Source: Chlorokybus atmophyticus
Taxonomy: Eukaryota; Streptophyta; Chlorokybophyceae; Chlorokybales; Chlorokybaceae
Reading direction: 5' to 3'
DNA: 64,000 nt
Assembly: GCA_009103225.1 (NCBI GenBank)
Contig: RHPI01002069.1
Location: 1,338,329 to 1,402,328, forward strand
Positions within the stretch are counted from its first letter, which is position 1; each line of letters begins with the position of its first letter. Of this stretch, positions 21,963 through 32,600 are shown in pieces. The translations under genes and the position numbers were made by a program. The notes beneath the pieces were generated by a model. The model saw nothing but the letters and a program-made list of their open reading frames with translations. It did no database searches and had not been told where the DNA came from.

Positions 21963-23251
21963 ATGGCGCTGAGGAGGGCGGCGGCGACGGCGCTGCGGGG
22001 GTCGTCTGGGGTAGGGGCGGTGCGAGCCGCCTCCACCTTCACCCTGCCGCCGCTGCCGTACGACTACTCGGCGCTGGAGCCGGCGATCAGCGGGGAGATC
22101 ATGGAGCTGCACCACACCAAGCACCACCAGGCCTACGTCAACGGCCTGAACGCTGCCCTCCAGGCCCACGACGACGCCAAGACCGCAGGCGACGTCCAGG
22201 CGCTGGTCGCCGCTGAGGGCGCCCTTCGCTTCAACGGCGGGGGCCACGCCAACCACACCCTCTTCTGGTCCAACCTCGCGCCCAAGAAGGAGGGCGGCGG
22301 GGAGCCTCCGTCAGGTGCCCTCGCCGAGGCGCTCAACGACCAGTTTGGCTCTCTCAACAACACCATCACAAGGATGTCCGCCGCTGCCGTCGCCGTGCAG
22401 GGCTCAGGCTGGGCGGTAAGTTGATATGTGCGTCATGCATGCAATGCAATGTGGCATGCATGCATGCAGCCTGCATGCATGCATGCAGTGCGTTTACACC
22501 AATGATGCATTCATGCAGCATCATGACAACAACAGACGGCACTTGTGACTTTGGATGCCGCATGGCACGTGTTTACACCACAGCTCTTCCAGCAGGTTAA
22601 CTTAAAAGGTACTTCGCGTCCATCGGTGAACATGTGACACTGCTAGGTGGTATGGCTTGATGCATAGGCTGCATGCTACCACTATTTTGGTTGACCACGC
22701 CAACGTCTAGCATGCCTTGAGTACTGACTTGCACACTAGCAGTGCACGCAGCATTGTTGCTTGCGTGCAAGGAGTGAAAACAACTACAAGACGTAAGGAA
22801 GCTTGTAGTCTGGATGCCACATGTTGCATCGTTTGCTTTTACTGGAGTCCCAGGAAACTCGTAAGAGTCAATTTCTTCTTTACTGCATCATTGGATTGCA
22901 CAAGTGACGGTGCAGCTTGATTGTAGAGCTTCTAGGGTTCACCACGCTGCATGCTACTTGTGTTTGCCTGTACACACAACGGCACACGCGCATGCTAATC
23001 AACTTTACAAATTGGCGCATACGTAGTGGCTGGGGTTCGACAAGACTTCGGAGCGCCTGGCTATCAGGACAACACCGAACCAGGATCCCGCGGTGTTGGT
23101 CGGCCTCATTCCTCTCCTGGGCATTGATGTCTGGGAGCACGCCTACTACCTGCAGTACAAGAATGTGCGTCCCGACTACGTCAAGGCCATCTGGTCCGTT
23201 GTCAACTGGCAGACTGCTGAAGATCGCTACAAGGCCGCCATCAGCAAGTGA
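21963..23251 (+). CDS. Mitochondrial manganese superoxide dismutase
   Basis: Converts superoxide to hydrogen peroxide and oxygen in the mitochondrial matrix. Exon 1 (21963-22415) begins [13 protein letters not shown], an Arg/Ala-rich targeting peptide of about 28 residues, then [15 protein letters not shown], the standard Fe/Mn-SOD opening. Metal ligands are visible: His in the [11 protein letters not shown] segment and His in [10 protein letters not shown]. Exon 2 (23027-23251) supplies the last two ligands in [12 protein letters not shown] and ends [15 protein letters not shown]. The 611-bp intron has GTAAG and TAG ends and joins ...SGWA to WLGFD without a frame change. The total is 225 residues, normal for the family, with no defects. 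The sequence pattern is Mn-type. Confidence 0.95.
22431..22490. repeat. GCATGC palindrome cluster in the Mn-SOD intron
   Basis: Tandem and nested tgcatgca/gcatgc units occupy most of 60 bases just inside the intron. Similar clusters occur at 33030-33115, 31520-31640 and elsewhere. Confidence 0.6.
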
Positions 23252-23935
23252 TGAGGACAGTGGCGTGTGCTGGTGAAGTACAACCGCGCTGCACTGGTAT
23301 GTCATACCATGAGATTTAAGGTTGCGTTCATGCGCCTGTGATGTATCACCAGTGTCAATATATCAGCAAGCAGGTATCGCGTCCTTGGAATGCGCTTGCT
23401 AATTTGCGCCAATCATTGCGCGCAGGATTCAAGACCCAACTCCAGCGATTTTCGAACTGCTGCTGGTGCACTGATAGGGTTTTCCCCGCACCCTGATGAC
23501 ATATGCCCTCTGTGTACATGCAATGATGTGCCTGTGATGTGTACTGGGTAGGTACTCATGCTATCATGTGTATAGGACTCGGCTGTTTCTAAGTTTGTTA
23601 GACTTGGCAGCGATCGCGATGTACTTGTTGCGTGGTGCATTGCAGTGGTGGTGTTGATCGTGCATGCCAGTCTGTTGCGACGCTGGCCTTGTTAAGTTGG
23701 AGACTCGGTGGGCACGGCACACGATAACCCTATAGTCAGTCAAGATGCACAAATATCATGCAGCACACAGGCCCATCACATTCTCATGCCCATGGTAACT
23801 TTTGCCCTACACCAACATCAGCAAAGTCAAGGGATTTTTCATGGTGCTCATTTGCATTGTCGCGAGATATGTTTTGAAGTGGAAACATCGAAGACATTGG
23901 TAAACACCGTGCTTCTTGCGATGTGCATATCATGT
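23252..23935. other. Spacer between Mn-SOD and an RT remnant
   Basis: Nothing recognisable on either strand; the first part is the Mn-SOD 3' untranslated region. Confidence 0.4.
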
Positions 23936-24792
23936 GATGTTGGCTTCGTATGACTTTACAAACTTGTATACAAGCATATGCCATGCGGACTTGTTGGCGT
24001 GTTTGGCACAGCTTGTGAATGAACTGTTTGCCTTTGCCGCATTGCAACATAAAGGCGCTACTGTCTTGAAACTGACTTGGTCTAAGGGTGCCTTGTAGCA
24101 CCAGTGGGTACGGGAACGTGCTAACCAGCATGACACATCAAGCATCAAGCTCTACACAACGGACTATATGACATGGTTGCTGGAGTTCTTGCTGTCCAAC
24201 CTGTTTGTCAACACTGCAGGTGACAGGTTACATACCCATGCTACTGGGATCCTACGGGGAATAACGCTGGTGTGTATGTGGCAAATTACTCTTTGGGCTC
24301 CAAGGAGCTGAGATTTGTCCGCACCCTCAAGCTCAAGGTCTTACGGAGGTATTGAGTAAGTGGTGCACATCCATGCGAAGGTATGTGGATGATGTGCTGG
24401 TTATTGACCTGCCAGAATTCGTGGATGCCATGTATGCGAGTAATGCAACTCTGGGAGGTGGCATCTATCTGTACCATGCACTCACATTGACTCAATCAAC
24501 ACCTGGTACATCTATTCACGTCCTAGACAGGACACTTTTTCAAACATTAAACGCTGAGTTGTGGTCACGCGTATACTGCAAGTTGAATGACTTGCAGTTT
24601 GCTGGTATTCCAAGGCGACGCGCACCCCACCCCAACACCAACATCTCCAAGCAGGCTAAGTTGGGAGTAGTGGTATCGCAATGCATACGTTTTCTGTGTT
24701 CGAGTACATACAGATCACATCACACGTCTTGCATGACATGGCTATGCTGCTGGTGGCCATGCAGAGAGATGGTTATGCTAAAGATTCTTTAA
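23936..24792 (+). pseudogene. Penelope-like or related reverse transcriptase, degenerate
   Basis: The reading at about 23949-24099 contains YDFTNLYTSICHADLL, matching RT motif A of Penelope-like and related elements (D-F-x-x-L-Y-T-x-I). After stops and frame changes the catalytic box appears as RRYVDDVLVIDLPEF near 24376, then GIYLYHALTLTQ, RRRAPHPNTNISKQAKLG and VVVSQCIRFL to about 24700. The motif order is right for an RT C-terminal half. The same family left the fragment at 8990-9310. No endonuclease domain or intact ends were found. Confidence 0.55.
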
Positions 24793-26203
24793 CGTCCAAG
24801 CTACGCAGATGGATGTACAACTAGAGAGGGAGGGTGTATGATACAACATACAACACCTGTTCGATATGGTGTGCACGCGGTGGGAGGCGAGCCAGGCATA
24901 CACCACATCAACACATGTAAGATATGTAAGCACGGTGAGGTAAGTGAGAGTGTAGGGAGCAGTTCTACTGCCCACATATGTTAAGGGCCTCATGCATGCC
25001 ATCACAATGCCTTGATTACATGACATGATGCATGCCTGTGACGATGTCACGCTGCATGCTGCGTCATGCCTCTGTCATAAAAACGGTAATAACCTGCACA
25101 ATGGCCTGTGGGGGTCTTAACTGTGGTACAAGCTGTGCTAACAGACAGGCAGTGGTAAGTTCCTAGATTCAAGACCAACCCAAGGCTTTGGTGGCTGACA
25201 GTCTGTGGTGGGGGCCAAGCTTGTATCGTCGTCGTCGTCGTCGTCATGTATGCTGGCGGTGGCAAGGACAAGGGCTGACCTCTGCTTCTCCCTCTCCTCT
25301 GCGCTCTTCAGGTTGTTGCCGTGTTTGGGTCCCTACTGCTTCTGCTACTCCTGCTGCTTGAGGGTCTAGCTAGATGTTAGTTGTGTCTTAGAATCTTAGC
25401 GTTACAACTGTCTTGGATCCCCGGTCTAATGGAGTGCTGTGCTTGCTTGTTTGTGCGAATGCTTTTGCACCTTGCATGCACATTATCTTGGAGTTTGCCT
25501 AGAGTAGCTTTAATATGATCCATAACAAAATTGCATTGTTATATTCCTTTGTTGTTTAAACCTTGAGATTTCTCCTTCGTAATGTACACATGCCACCTTG
25601 TTGTTTTTAAATGATGATGGTGATTGCGACCACACCATAATGGTGCAACCTCAACTTCATCACACTTGGACTGTTAGGGTTCACTTAAGCCATATGCGGT
25701 AAAATAATTCATGCAGACATAAGATGATACAAAATAGTTTTATCCGAATTGGGTAGACCGACAATGCATCATTTGAGTCGTGGTGTTAGCGTTACGGCTT
25801 TAACACTGGGACGTTGTGATCGTTTGACATGATGTATAAGGATTGAGCACGCAAATGCATCTTTTGCAAAAATATGCATAACTGTTTGCTTTGCACTTAA
25901 GTATGGTACACAACATTTATACATTTGTTATTTTCTGTACTGCAACTGTAAAGCATGAAATTTGCACAAATAAATGCCATTAACTCACGAACCCCTGCTG
26001 GTACGTGTTCACTGAAACTGCCAGCACGAATAAGGGTATATGCATATATGTAATCATGCATTGGTCAAGGTACATAGGAAATGCACGCCGCGGCGCCATC
26101 TGACAATGACATCGCGAGACTTGACCAAATGTCATGTTCACTTTTTAATAGATTAATCTTACAACAATCATAACATAATATTGTTTTCTACTTGCCATCG
26201 ATT
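24793..26203. other. Gene-poor stretch grading into AT-rich sequence
   Basis: Includes a (GTC)n microsatellite at about 25227-25246. From about 25440 the sequence turns clearly AT-rich and stays so to about 28100. No coding signal. Confidence 0.45.
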
Positions 26204-26274
26204 GCGCCGGTGGTCTAGTGGTAGAATAGTACCCTGCCACGGTACAGACCCGGGTTCGATTCCCGGCCGGCGCA
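26204..26274 (+). tRNA. tRNA-Gly (GCC)
   Basis: A 71-nt cloverleaf. The acceptor stem GCGCCGG pairs with CCGGCGC, with discriminator A at 26274. The D-arm is GTCTAGTGGTAGAAT. The anticodon loop contains CTGCCAC with anticodon GCC. The T-arm CCGGGTTCGATTCCCGG is perfect. No intron, and no encoded CCA. It carries the internal A and B box sequences for RNA polymerase III. It looks intact and is a nuclear-type glycine tRNA. Confidence 0.96.
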
Positions 26275-26288
26275 GCTGTTTGCTTTTA

Positions 26289-26403
26289 CCCTTTGTTGCA
26301 CCCATCTTTTCACTTGCTACAACATACAAACAGCTGCTCCTTCTGTCAGTTTTTCCCCTATGTTGCACCTAACTTTTCACTTGCGACAGCAAACAAACAG
26401 CAG
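26289..26403 (+). repeat. Direct repeat of about 48 bp just downstream of tRNA-Gly
   Basis: Copies at 26289-26336 and 26355-26403 share the frame ttgcacc..cttttcacttgc.acA.caaacagc with a handful of differences. It is a local duplication 15 bp after the tRNA. Confidence 0.65.
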
Positions 26404-26499
26404 GAGCAGTGAGAAGTGTATTCATATGTTTGTCGTATTACGGGATGTTATCTGCTGCAACAATTTTGCGTTTACTACAACTATAGGATCAATTTCAGC

Positions 26500-27100
26500 T
26501 TAATTTATGGTCTATCGGAGCAATGTGCAACGTATATATAGTTATTGTGGTATATAAAAGATGGTGTTTAGTTCAGCTTGTATATAAAAGATGGTGTTTA
26601 ATTCAGCTTGTGAAAAGACAAAACATATCATGATGCCACGAACACATGGCTTGCCCGAGTAATCATTACTCCATAATGTGAAGCGTATACACTGTTTGTC
26701 ATATATTTATAAGATTTTTTGGGTGAGCTTGGTAAAAAAACAAGACACACCGTAATGCCACGAATACATGGCTTGCCGGAGCAGTGTGAAGCGTGTACAC
26801 TGTTTAACGTTATGTTTACAAGAGTAACACAACGATGTTGTTTGGTTGAGCAGCTGAACAAATTTGTGATCAAACGAGACATTTGTTGTTACGGACATTG
26901 TGATTCAAATCATGAAGTGTCCGAGTTAAAGAGATTGCATCTTTATTAAGCAATGGTTAAATGCATTATATGTTGCGTTCCATTAGTAACATTTTCATCA
27001 CAATAATAGCTTGTTTGATTCAATCTTAAAAACAAGATATACCGTAATGCTACAAATGTATATGTCTTGTTGAAGCAATGTGAGCATACACACAATGTAT
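26500..27100 (+). repeat. Diverged tandem-type repeats in the AT-rich block
   Basis: A perfect-length 30-bp pair with one mismatch (tatataaaagatggtgttta...) is at 26551-26610. Three or four diverged copies of a longer unit contain a tgccacgaatacatggcttg...gagcaatgtgaagcgt core. They occur near 26505, 26632-26695, 26755-26805 and 27043-27090. The family is unknown. Confidence 0.5.
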
Positions 27101-28112
27101 CAGATTTGAAAGAAGTTGTGTAATGCAGTTTTATGAAACAAACAGGACGCATCACATGCGATGGGCGCTTGAATGTTGACAACTCAAGATGGATTAAGAT
27201 GCAAATACCCCTTTGTCTATTGAGCAACTTGATGCATGCCATTGACGTTACGTTGATTTTCTAGCTGATAGTTATCAATAGCTATTGTTGCACTCATCAA
27301 TTTTGCAGGGTTCTTCTAAAAATTGCATGAAAAGAGTAGAAAGTGTCGGTTAGACTATAACAGATGGCACATAACTCTAGATCACTGTTATTGTAGTATA
27401 TGTGCGATGTATGCAAATGATGCCTATAAGTCTTATTAGTCATTAAATGGCATGTTGCACAACGCTATGTGTCTGCATAATTGATACTTGTTCTACCATC
27501 ACTTATCGGAAAAAGCCGTTAACGTGCATACGTAATGCATTTTCATTGTAAAATGTTATGCACTTTACCTTGGTAGGATATCACAGCGACTCCACTACTC
27601 CGGATAAATAGCATGACGATGATGTGAAAGATATGATTGCAATATACCGATATGTAAAACAATGCTTACCTTTTTATAGTATGTTGCATAACAGTTGGTG
27701 TCATGGAACAATAACTTTGCTACCGCGCAAATGGTAATTAAAAGAATCCCAATTGCAGTATAACATCACGAGCATGTGTACACTCTCTGCATGCATTCAT
27801 TGAAGTCAATGTTAAGCACTAACTTATCCTTTTTATACTACGAGCTTTTCTTGTGTTTACAAAAAGACCAATGAGCAAATTTGTGACATGTTATGTGCCA
27901 AATGGGCGGCCAAAGCGTCGGTTCAGAGGTTCCAGAAACCATGTGGTGCAAGCTTGGATGAATGTATGCAAAACACCAATGACTTTGATCTTGAAAGACA
28001 CCACCACCATGCTTACTTTTTCGCTTTGCATGGTTATAATATTTTTAAATAATGATACCTTTATGAACTACCTGCACAGTATACATCAGACACAACACAT
28101 ACATGTGCCTAT
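27101..28112. other. AT-rich intergenic sequence
   Basis: No coding region, RNA gene or clear repeat is recognised. Low GC contrasts with the GC-richer genes on both sides. Confidence 0.4.
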
Positions 28113-28325
28113 GTGCTCAGGTTGGTTGAATGGTTGCTTCTACCTTGCTGCTTGCCATGCATCCTACCGCCCCTCCTAGAGCACATAATGCATATAGTGC
28201 ACATAGTTGTAGAGCCCCTGCAATAATCGAAGTGCTGCTGTTGTTTGTCTTTGGTTTTGTGGCTAATTTAATAGCTATTTGTGGTGCATTTGGACTGCTT
28301 CTTTGCCCTATGACTTATACCTTAT
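28113..28325 (+). repeat. Dispersed repeat, copy 2
   Basis: Plus-strand partner of the inverted copy at 19998-20214; see that entry for the shared landmarks. Both copies end at cttatacctta, which suggests a defined element end. Confidence 0.6.
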
Positions 28326-28563
28326 ACATGCTGCAGCCTGCAGCATGTATGTGTTGTGTTTAATGTATGGTTCTCAGAATAATCCTGAAATGTTATGAGT
28401 TCATTGTCTGAAGTTAAGTTGCATGCGTTACGGAATGCTGCGCAATTCAGCTTAAGAGGATGTTACATGTATTGCACTTCAACATGCGGTATTAATTCTG
28501 TAAGATTACGACGGATATGCGAAATGCTGTTTGCAGCCGTTGAAAGAGCTGTTGAAAGAGATT

Positions 28564-28596
28564 TTGCATATTGGCAAAGACCTTGCCAATATGCAA
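28564..28596. repeat. Perfect 14-bp hairpin
   Basis: TTGCATATTGGCAA, five bases agacc, then TTGCCAATATGCAA. No neighbouring gene explains it. Confidence 0.65.
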
Positions 28597-28649
28597 TGCA
28601 GCCATGCAACAACCGAAAAGTTGTAACGACATGAAGACCACTCAATAGA

Positions 28650-28860
28650 ATTACATAATATACCACAATCTTCCAGGCATGATAACGCATACAGCAAGAA
28701 CAGACTTAAGGCACCATAGTGAGGCATGATGTAGACGGTATCCATACAGCCACATGGGTACCGTCACAATTTATGAGAGGATAAGGACAGCCACTGGTCA
28801 TACACGGTGACCAGCAACCATGACTTGAGTGAGACTTGATGCACACTCGTTGTTATGACA
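28650..28860 (-). pseudogene. Possible Harbinger-type transposase scrap
   Basis: On the minus strand near 28800-28730 one frame reads GCPYPLINCDGTHVAVWIPS. This resembles the first catalytic block of Harbinger/PIF transposases (a Gly-Pro turn followed by Asp-Gly-Thr-His and a Pro). Stops and frame changes surround it, and later blocks are not convincing. The call rests on one motif. Confidence 0.3.
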
Positions 28861-29607
28861 CTCTTTAAGAAGCCCATTTATCATGTTTTTGCAAACCTAG
28901 GGATCGCACTTCAAGGATCAACAAATGATGGCTCATCATACTTTACGTGTTGTCGGTTTGAAGCAATCGATAATTGATGGTAGCCATGAATAAATCATTG
29001 AACGATCGTGTGGCCCAACTAGCCGTACGCAAAAGTTGGTGACACATCAATGCAAACCTCTTCCTATGAACACATGGGTACAGGATATGCTGCCAGCAGT
29101 AGACATGCACGACATCACTCACAGCATGTCAAACAGCATGCAAGCACATTGTCACACAACCGGTGTTGGTAGTAGTGTAGGTAGTGAAGTTGGTAGGTGA
29201 CAGTAGCCCGGTTATATACATGAACGGTGTGAGCTGCATGCTGCCAGTGACCATAAATCCGCAAGACTATTGTGGTTGTGGACTGCATGTATCGTGCGCG
29301 AGCAATTGTGTCGCGCATTTTGTACACATCGCCCTCCACACATTTGTACCCTGTTGGCTGGTAACGCTTGTGTATCTACTTGCGCGCCGTCACCAGCAAG
29401 TCCATATACATGAAGACTACCACAAGCTCGAAACAGGTATTGGCCAAGTGTATGTAGGTATTGATCTCACACTCCATCCGTATGGTAGGGTATAGTGCAA
29501 TCAACAATATCATCATCCCAATCGTGCCGCTTGGACCTCAATAACTTGGTTGACTGCCACAGCAGAAGCTGCAGTCTTAGCTAGCATGAAACAATGATCA
29601 GAGCTGG
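28861..29607. other. Spacer before APC4
   Basis: No supported feature; short open frames lack domain signals. Confidence 0.35.
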
Positions 29608-32600
29608 CTAATGCATGTCTTCAGCATCATTTGCAGCCTCATTCTCCTGATCGCCTTCTTGAGCCTCGTCTTCCTCCAAGTCATACAACTGAATGCGCCT
29701 GGAGCCTGCCAAAATGCTGGCGACGCCACGTGGCCCTGCACGCGTGGATCATGAGCAATATGAGAGGTGTACACAGCAGGATGCATACGACATTTGACTC
29801 GTGACAAAGAAAAGCGATTCCTCAACATACCACTGACAGCCAATGGTGCAAGAGCATCACTCCCGCAAGTCCGCAGCCTATGCTCAATATCATTCAGCGA
29901 TACGGCTGCAGGCTTGGTGCGCTCGAAGTCTAGCTGCACAAATGGCAGCTGCTCGCACTCGACCAGGCGCACAACGGCGGCACCGTCACCAACCATTAAC
30001 AGTGCCAGCTGGCCTTTCTGTGCAGATAACCAATCCCATGTCAAGGCAAGGTAGTAGTGCTACTATGAACAGTGGAAGGCAAGTGGAGCTTCATAAGGAA
30101 CAGCAACGACACCATGCATGGCAACAACCTTATAAAAGGCCATGTCTATGACATGCGCGGTTGGCGGCATTGCGATGGCAGCAGCACTCGTTGACACGTC
30201 ACTCCCGACACGGGTGAAGTTTGTGAGTTGAAGCGCTTGATCGCCATCGCCATTGCTCTTCCAGCAAGAAGCCACAAGCAAGGTCATTTTGCTAACTTCA
30301 TCACCCTGCGCAACGTTTCGGTTCAAGGCATCAGTCTGGTGATGCTGCGATGGGGGTTGTATTGCATGAGTGAGTGCTTCCCTGATGAAACTTCCAACAG
30401 GAAACGCAATGTGTTTGCAAGATGCAACATTAACAACTGACACCTGACTGCTTTGATAGGAGACGCACGCGTCGCCTTCATTTTGTCCCAAGGACACTGC
30501 CTTGGTCAGGTGACATTGCGATGAAAGCGAGTGTGCAAGCTGACTGAAAAGGTCTTCAGTCCTGCACGCGACGCAAGTGGTGTCACAGGGCTCTTTGTTC
30601 GACGGTGTACTTCAAATAGCCATCACAGTTGTTAACGTGTCAAACAGTATCACAATGATATATATGAGAAAAGCAATGCAAGTGATGTGGGCCGTAAGAG
30701 CGGATGGCACAAAACCGGAAATCGTACCTTTGACACAGCTGCTGAAACTGCTGATGGAGTTTCAGAGCGAGGAGTTGGTCGAGCCCAGCGGAGGTGGATG
30801 AGATAACTTTAATGACATCTAGTTCATCAGCAGACCTGTTGCAGCATATACCTCATGAACTGGTATTGCAATGAATTACACTTGTGATCAAGCGCATTGC
30901 AACCGCAACTTGTGCTTTGCAGCACTAACGCGCAAAAGAATAACACTGCCTACTGATCTGCACGTATGTGCTCGGCTGTCCCCGGCTCAAGTTCAGGCGC
31001 AAGCTTGTCATGTTGCAGTTGAGAGTTGATAAACTCCGCCACCTCGCAGCTGTCACACACAAGCAGCCACATGCAAGCAGTCACATAACTTATACCTAGT
31101 GCAAAACACATCTGCAAGGCCAATGCACACAACGCACCTGCTTACAGTTGGAAGAGTGTCTTGTGCGGGCCGATCATCAGTAAATTGCCGCACGCCAACC
31201 AGAAGCCAATCCAAGAAGGCGCTGTACTGTACCACATGGAAGCCTCATTGTGAAGCAAGTGAGCGACGAGACAACATCAAACAAGTCAACAACTCTGACC
31301 TGCTTCTTGACATTGCCAAGCAGACGAATGAAAGCTTCGCATCGGATGCGCAGCGCGCTAGCGGCAGCAATTGCTCGCTCCACACTCGCCGCGGTCAGGC
31401 CGATTGCTGCTGCGCGGCTCTTCCATCGCAGGATGCCACGCAGCTCACCGAGCCGAAACAGCCAGACTTCTACTGCGGGCTAGCACGCGCACATCAGTCA
31501 ACAACATCAGGACACAGAGTGAGTCAGCACGCATGCACGATGCGTTCTGATGCATGCGTGTGCACATCTCTGCACACGCATGCACGCGAATGCTGTATGT
31601 GTGCTCCGATGCGCGCGTATGTGCATGCGAATGCGGGCAGATACTGATGCCGGTGCGTACCACAAAGTTGTGATGCAGAAGCGCAGCGATGTTGCTGATG
31701 GCATTATGGACAGAGCGTGCGAGACGTCTCACGCCCTGCAGTCCAGCAAGGTTGACGTGTCACATGGTTGTAGCGTGGCGATTGCAACTCCCGCAGCAAG
31801 ACAGACTGACAAACAGACCTGGTCTCTTAAGTTGATCAGAAACTGATGCAGTCCTGGGCTGACTGTTCCGCTGACGAGAAAGGACTGCAGCTCTTCATGC
31901 GCTTGCAGTGCAGACCCTGCGTGCACATAATTACGCGTCAATAACATGGAGAACACACGTCAACATCAAGTTTCAATGTTGTTACCGTTGTCTGCGAGGT
32001 GGTCCGCCAGCAGCTGCATCTGCTTGCTCACGGCAGTGGCGGCTTCAGCCCACGCGTGCTGCGCATCATTCATGGCCGCGCCGGCGAGGTCTTTCAAGGC
32101 CAGCACGTGACACGCATGAATGGCAACTTGTGCAATCTCCGCACGCCTGCAGGAAACCAACGAACACCATCGTCATGCGCGATGGGCAGTTCACTTCTTA
32201 CATGTTGTCGTGTATATGGTCATGTGGTAGTGTGGTCCGTGCAAGACATGTCGTGCACTTTTGACACGGTGCGGTTCAATCGTTACCGTGTAAACAAGCT
32301 GCCGGTGTCAAAATGAAGAGCAGATAGGCTGGCAACCTGCACTCGTGCAATAAGTTCATGTCGCATTGCCACCGCATTGCCACCTACCACTTCATATGCT
32401 GCCCGCTGTATGTGCACGCGTGTGTGACATAAAAGCAAATACAACAACTCACGCTGCTTTGCGAAGAACCGTCTGTCGGCTCACCTTTGCAAAGCACAGT
32501 CAAGTGCAGGTCTTGCGATAGACTCAACTGCAAACACGTTATCATGAGTAACCTGACACCTTGCGTAGCTGTTGTTGTAATCGAGCATACGCACCTGCAT

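Noticed and set aside
21282-22256. 324-residue minus-strand open frame
   Set aside because: It overlaps Mn-SOD exon 1, whose GC-rich codons leave the opposite strand open. It has no domain of its own.
26168-26372. Open frames on both strands over 26168-26372
   Set aside because: They are translations of the tRNA-Gly gene and its flanks (the familiar Pro-Gly-x-Glu-Pro-Gly pattern of a translated tRNA T-arm), not proteins.
28395-28634. 79-residue plus-strand open frame
   Set aside because: No domain; it includes the 14-bp hairpin and lies in repeat-rich DNA.
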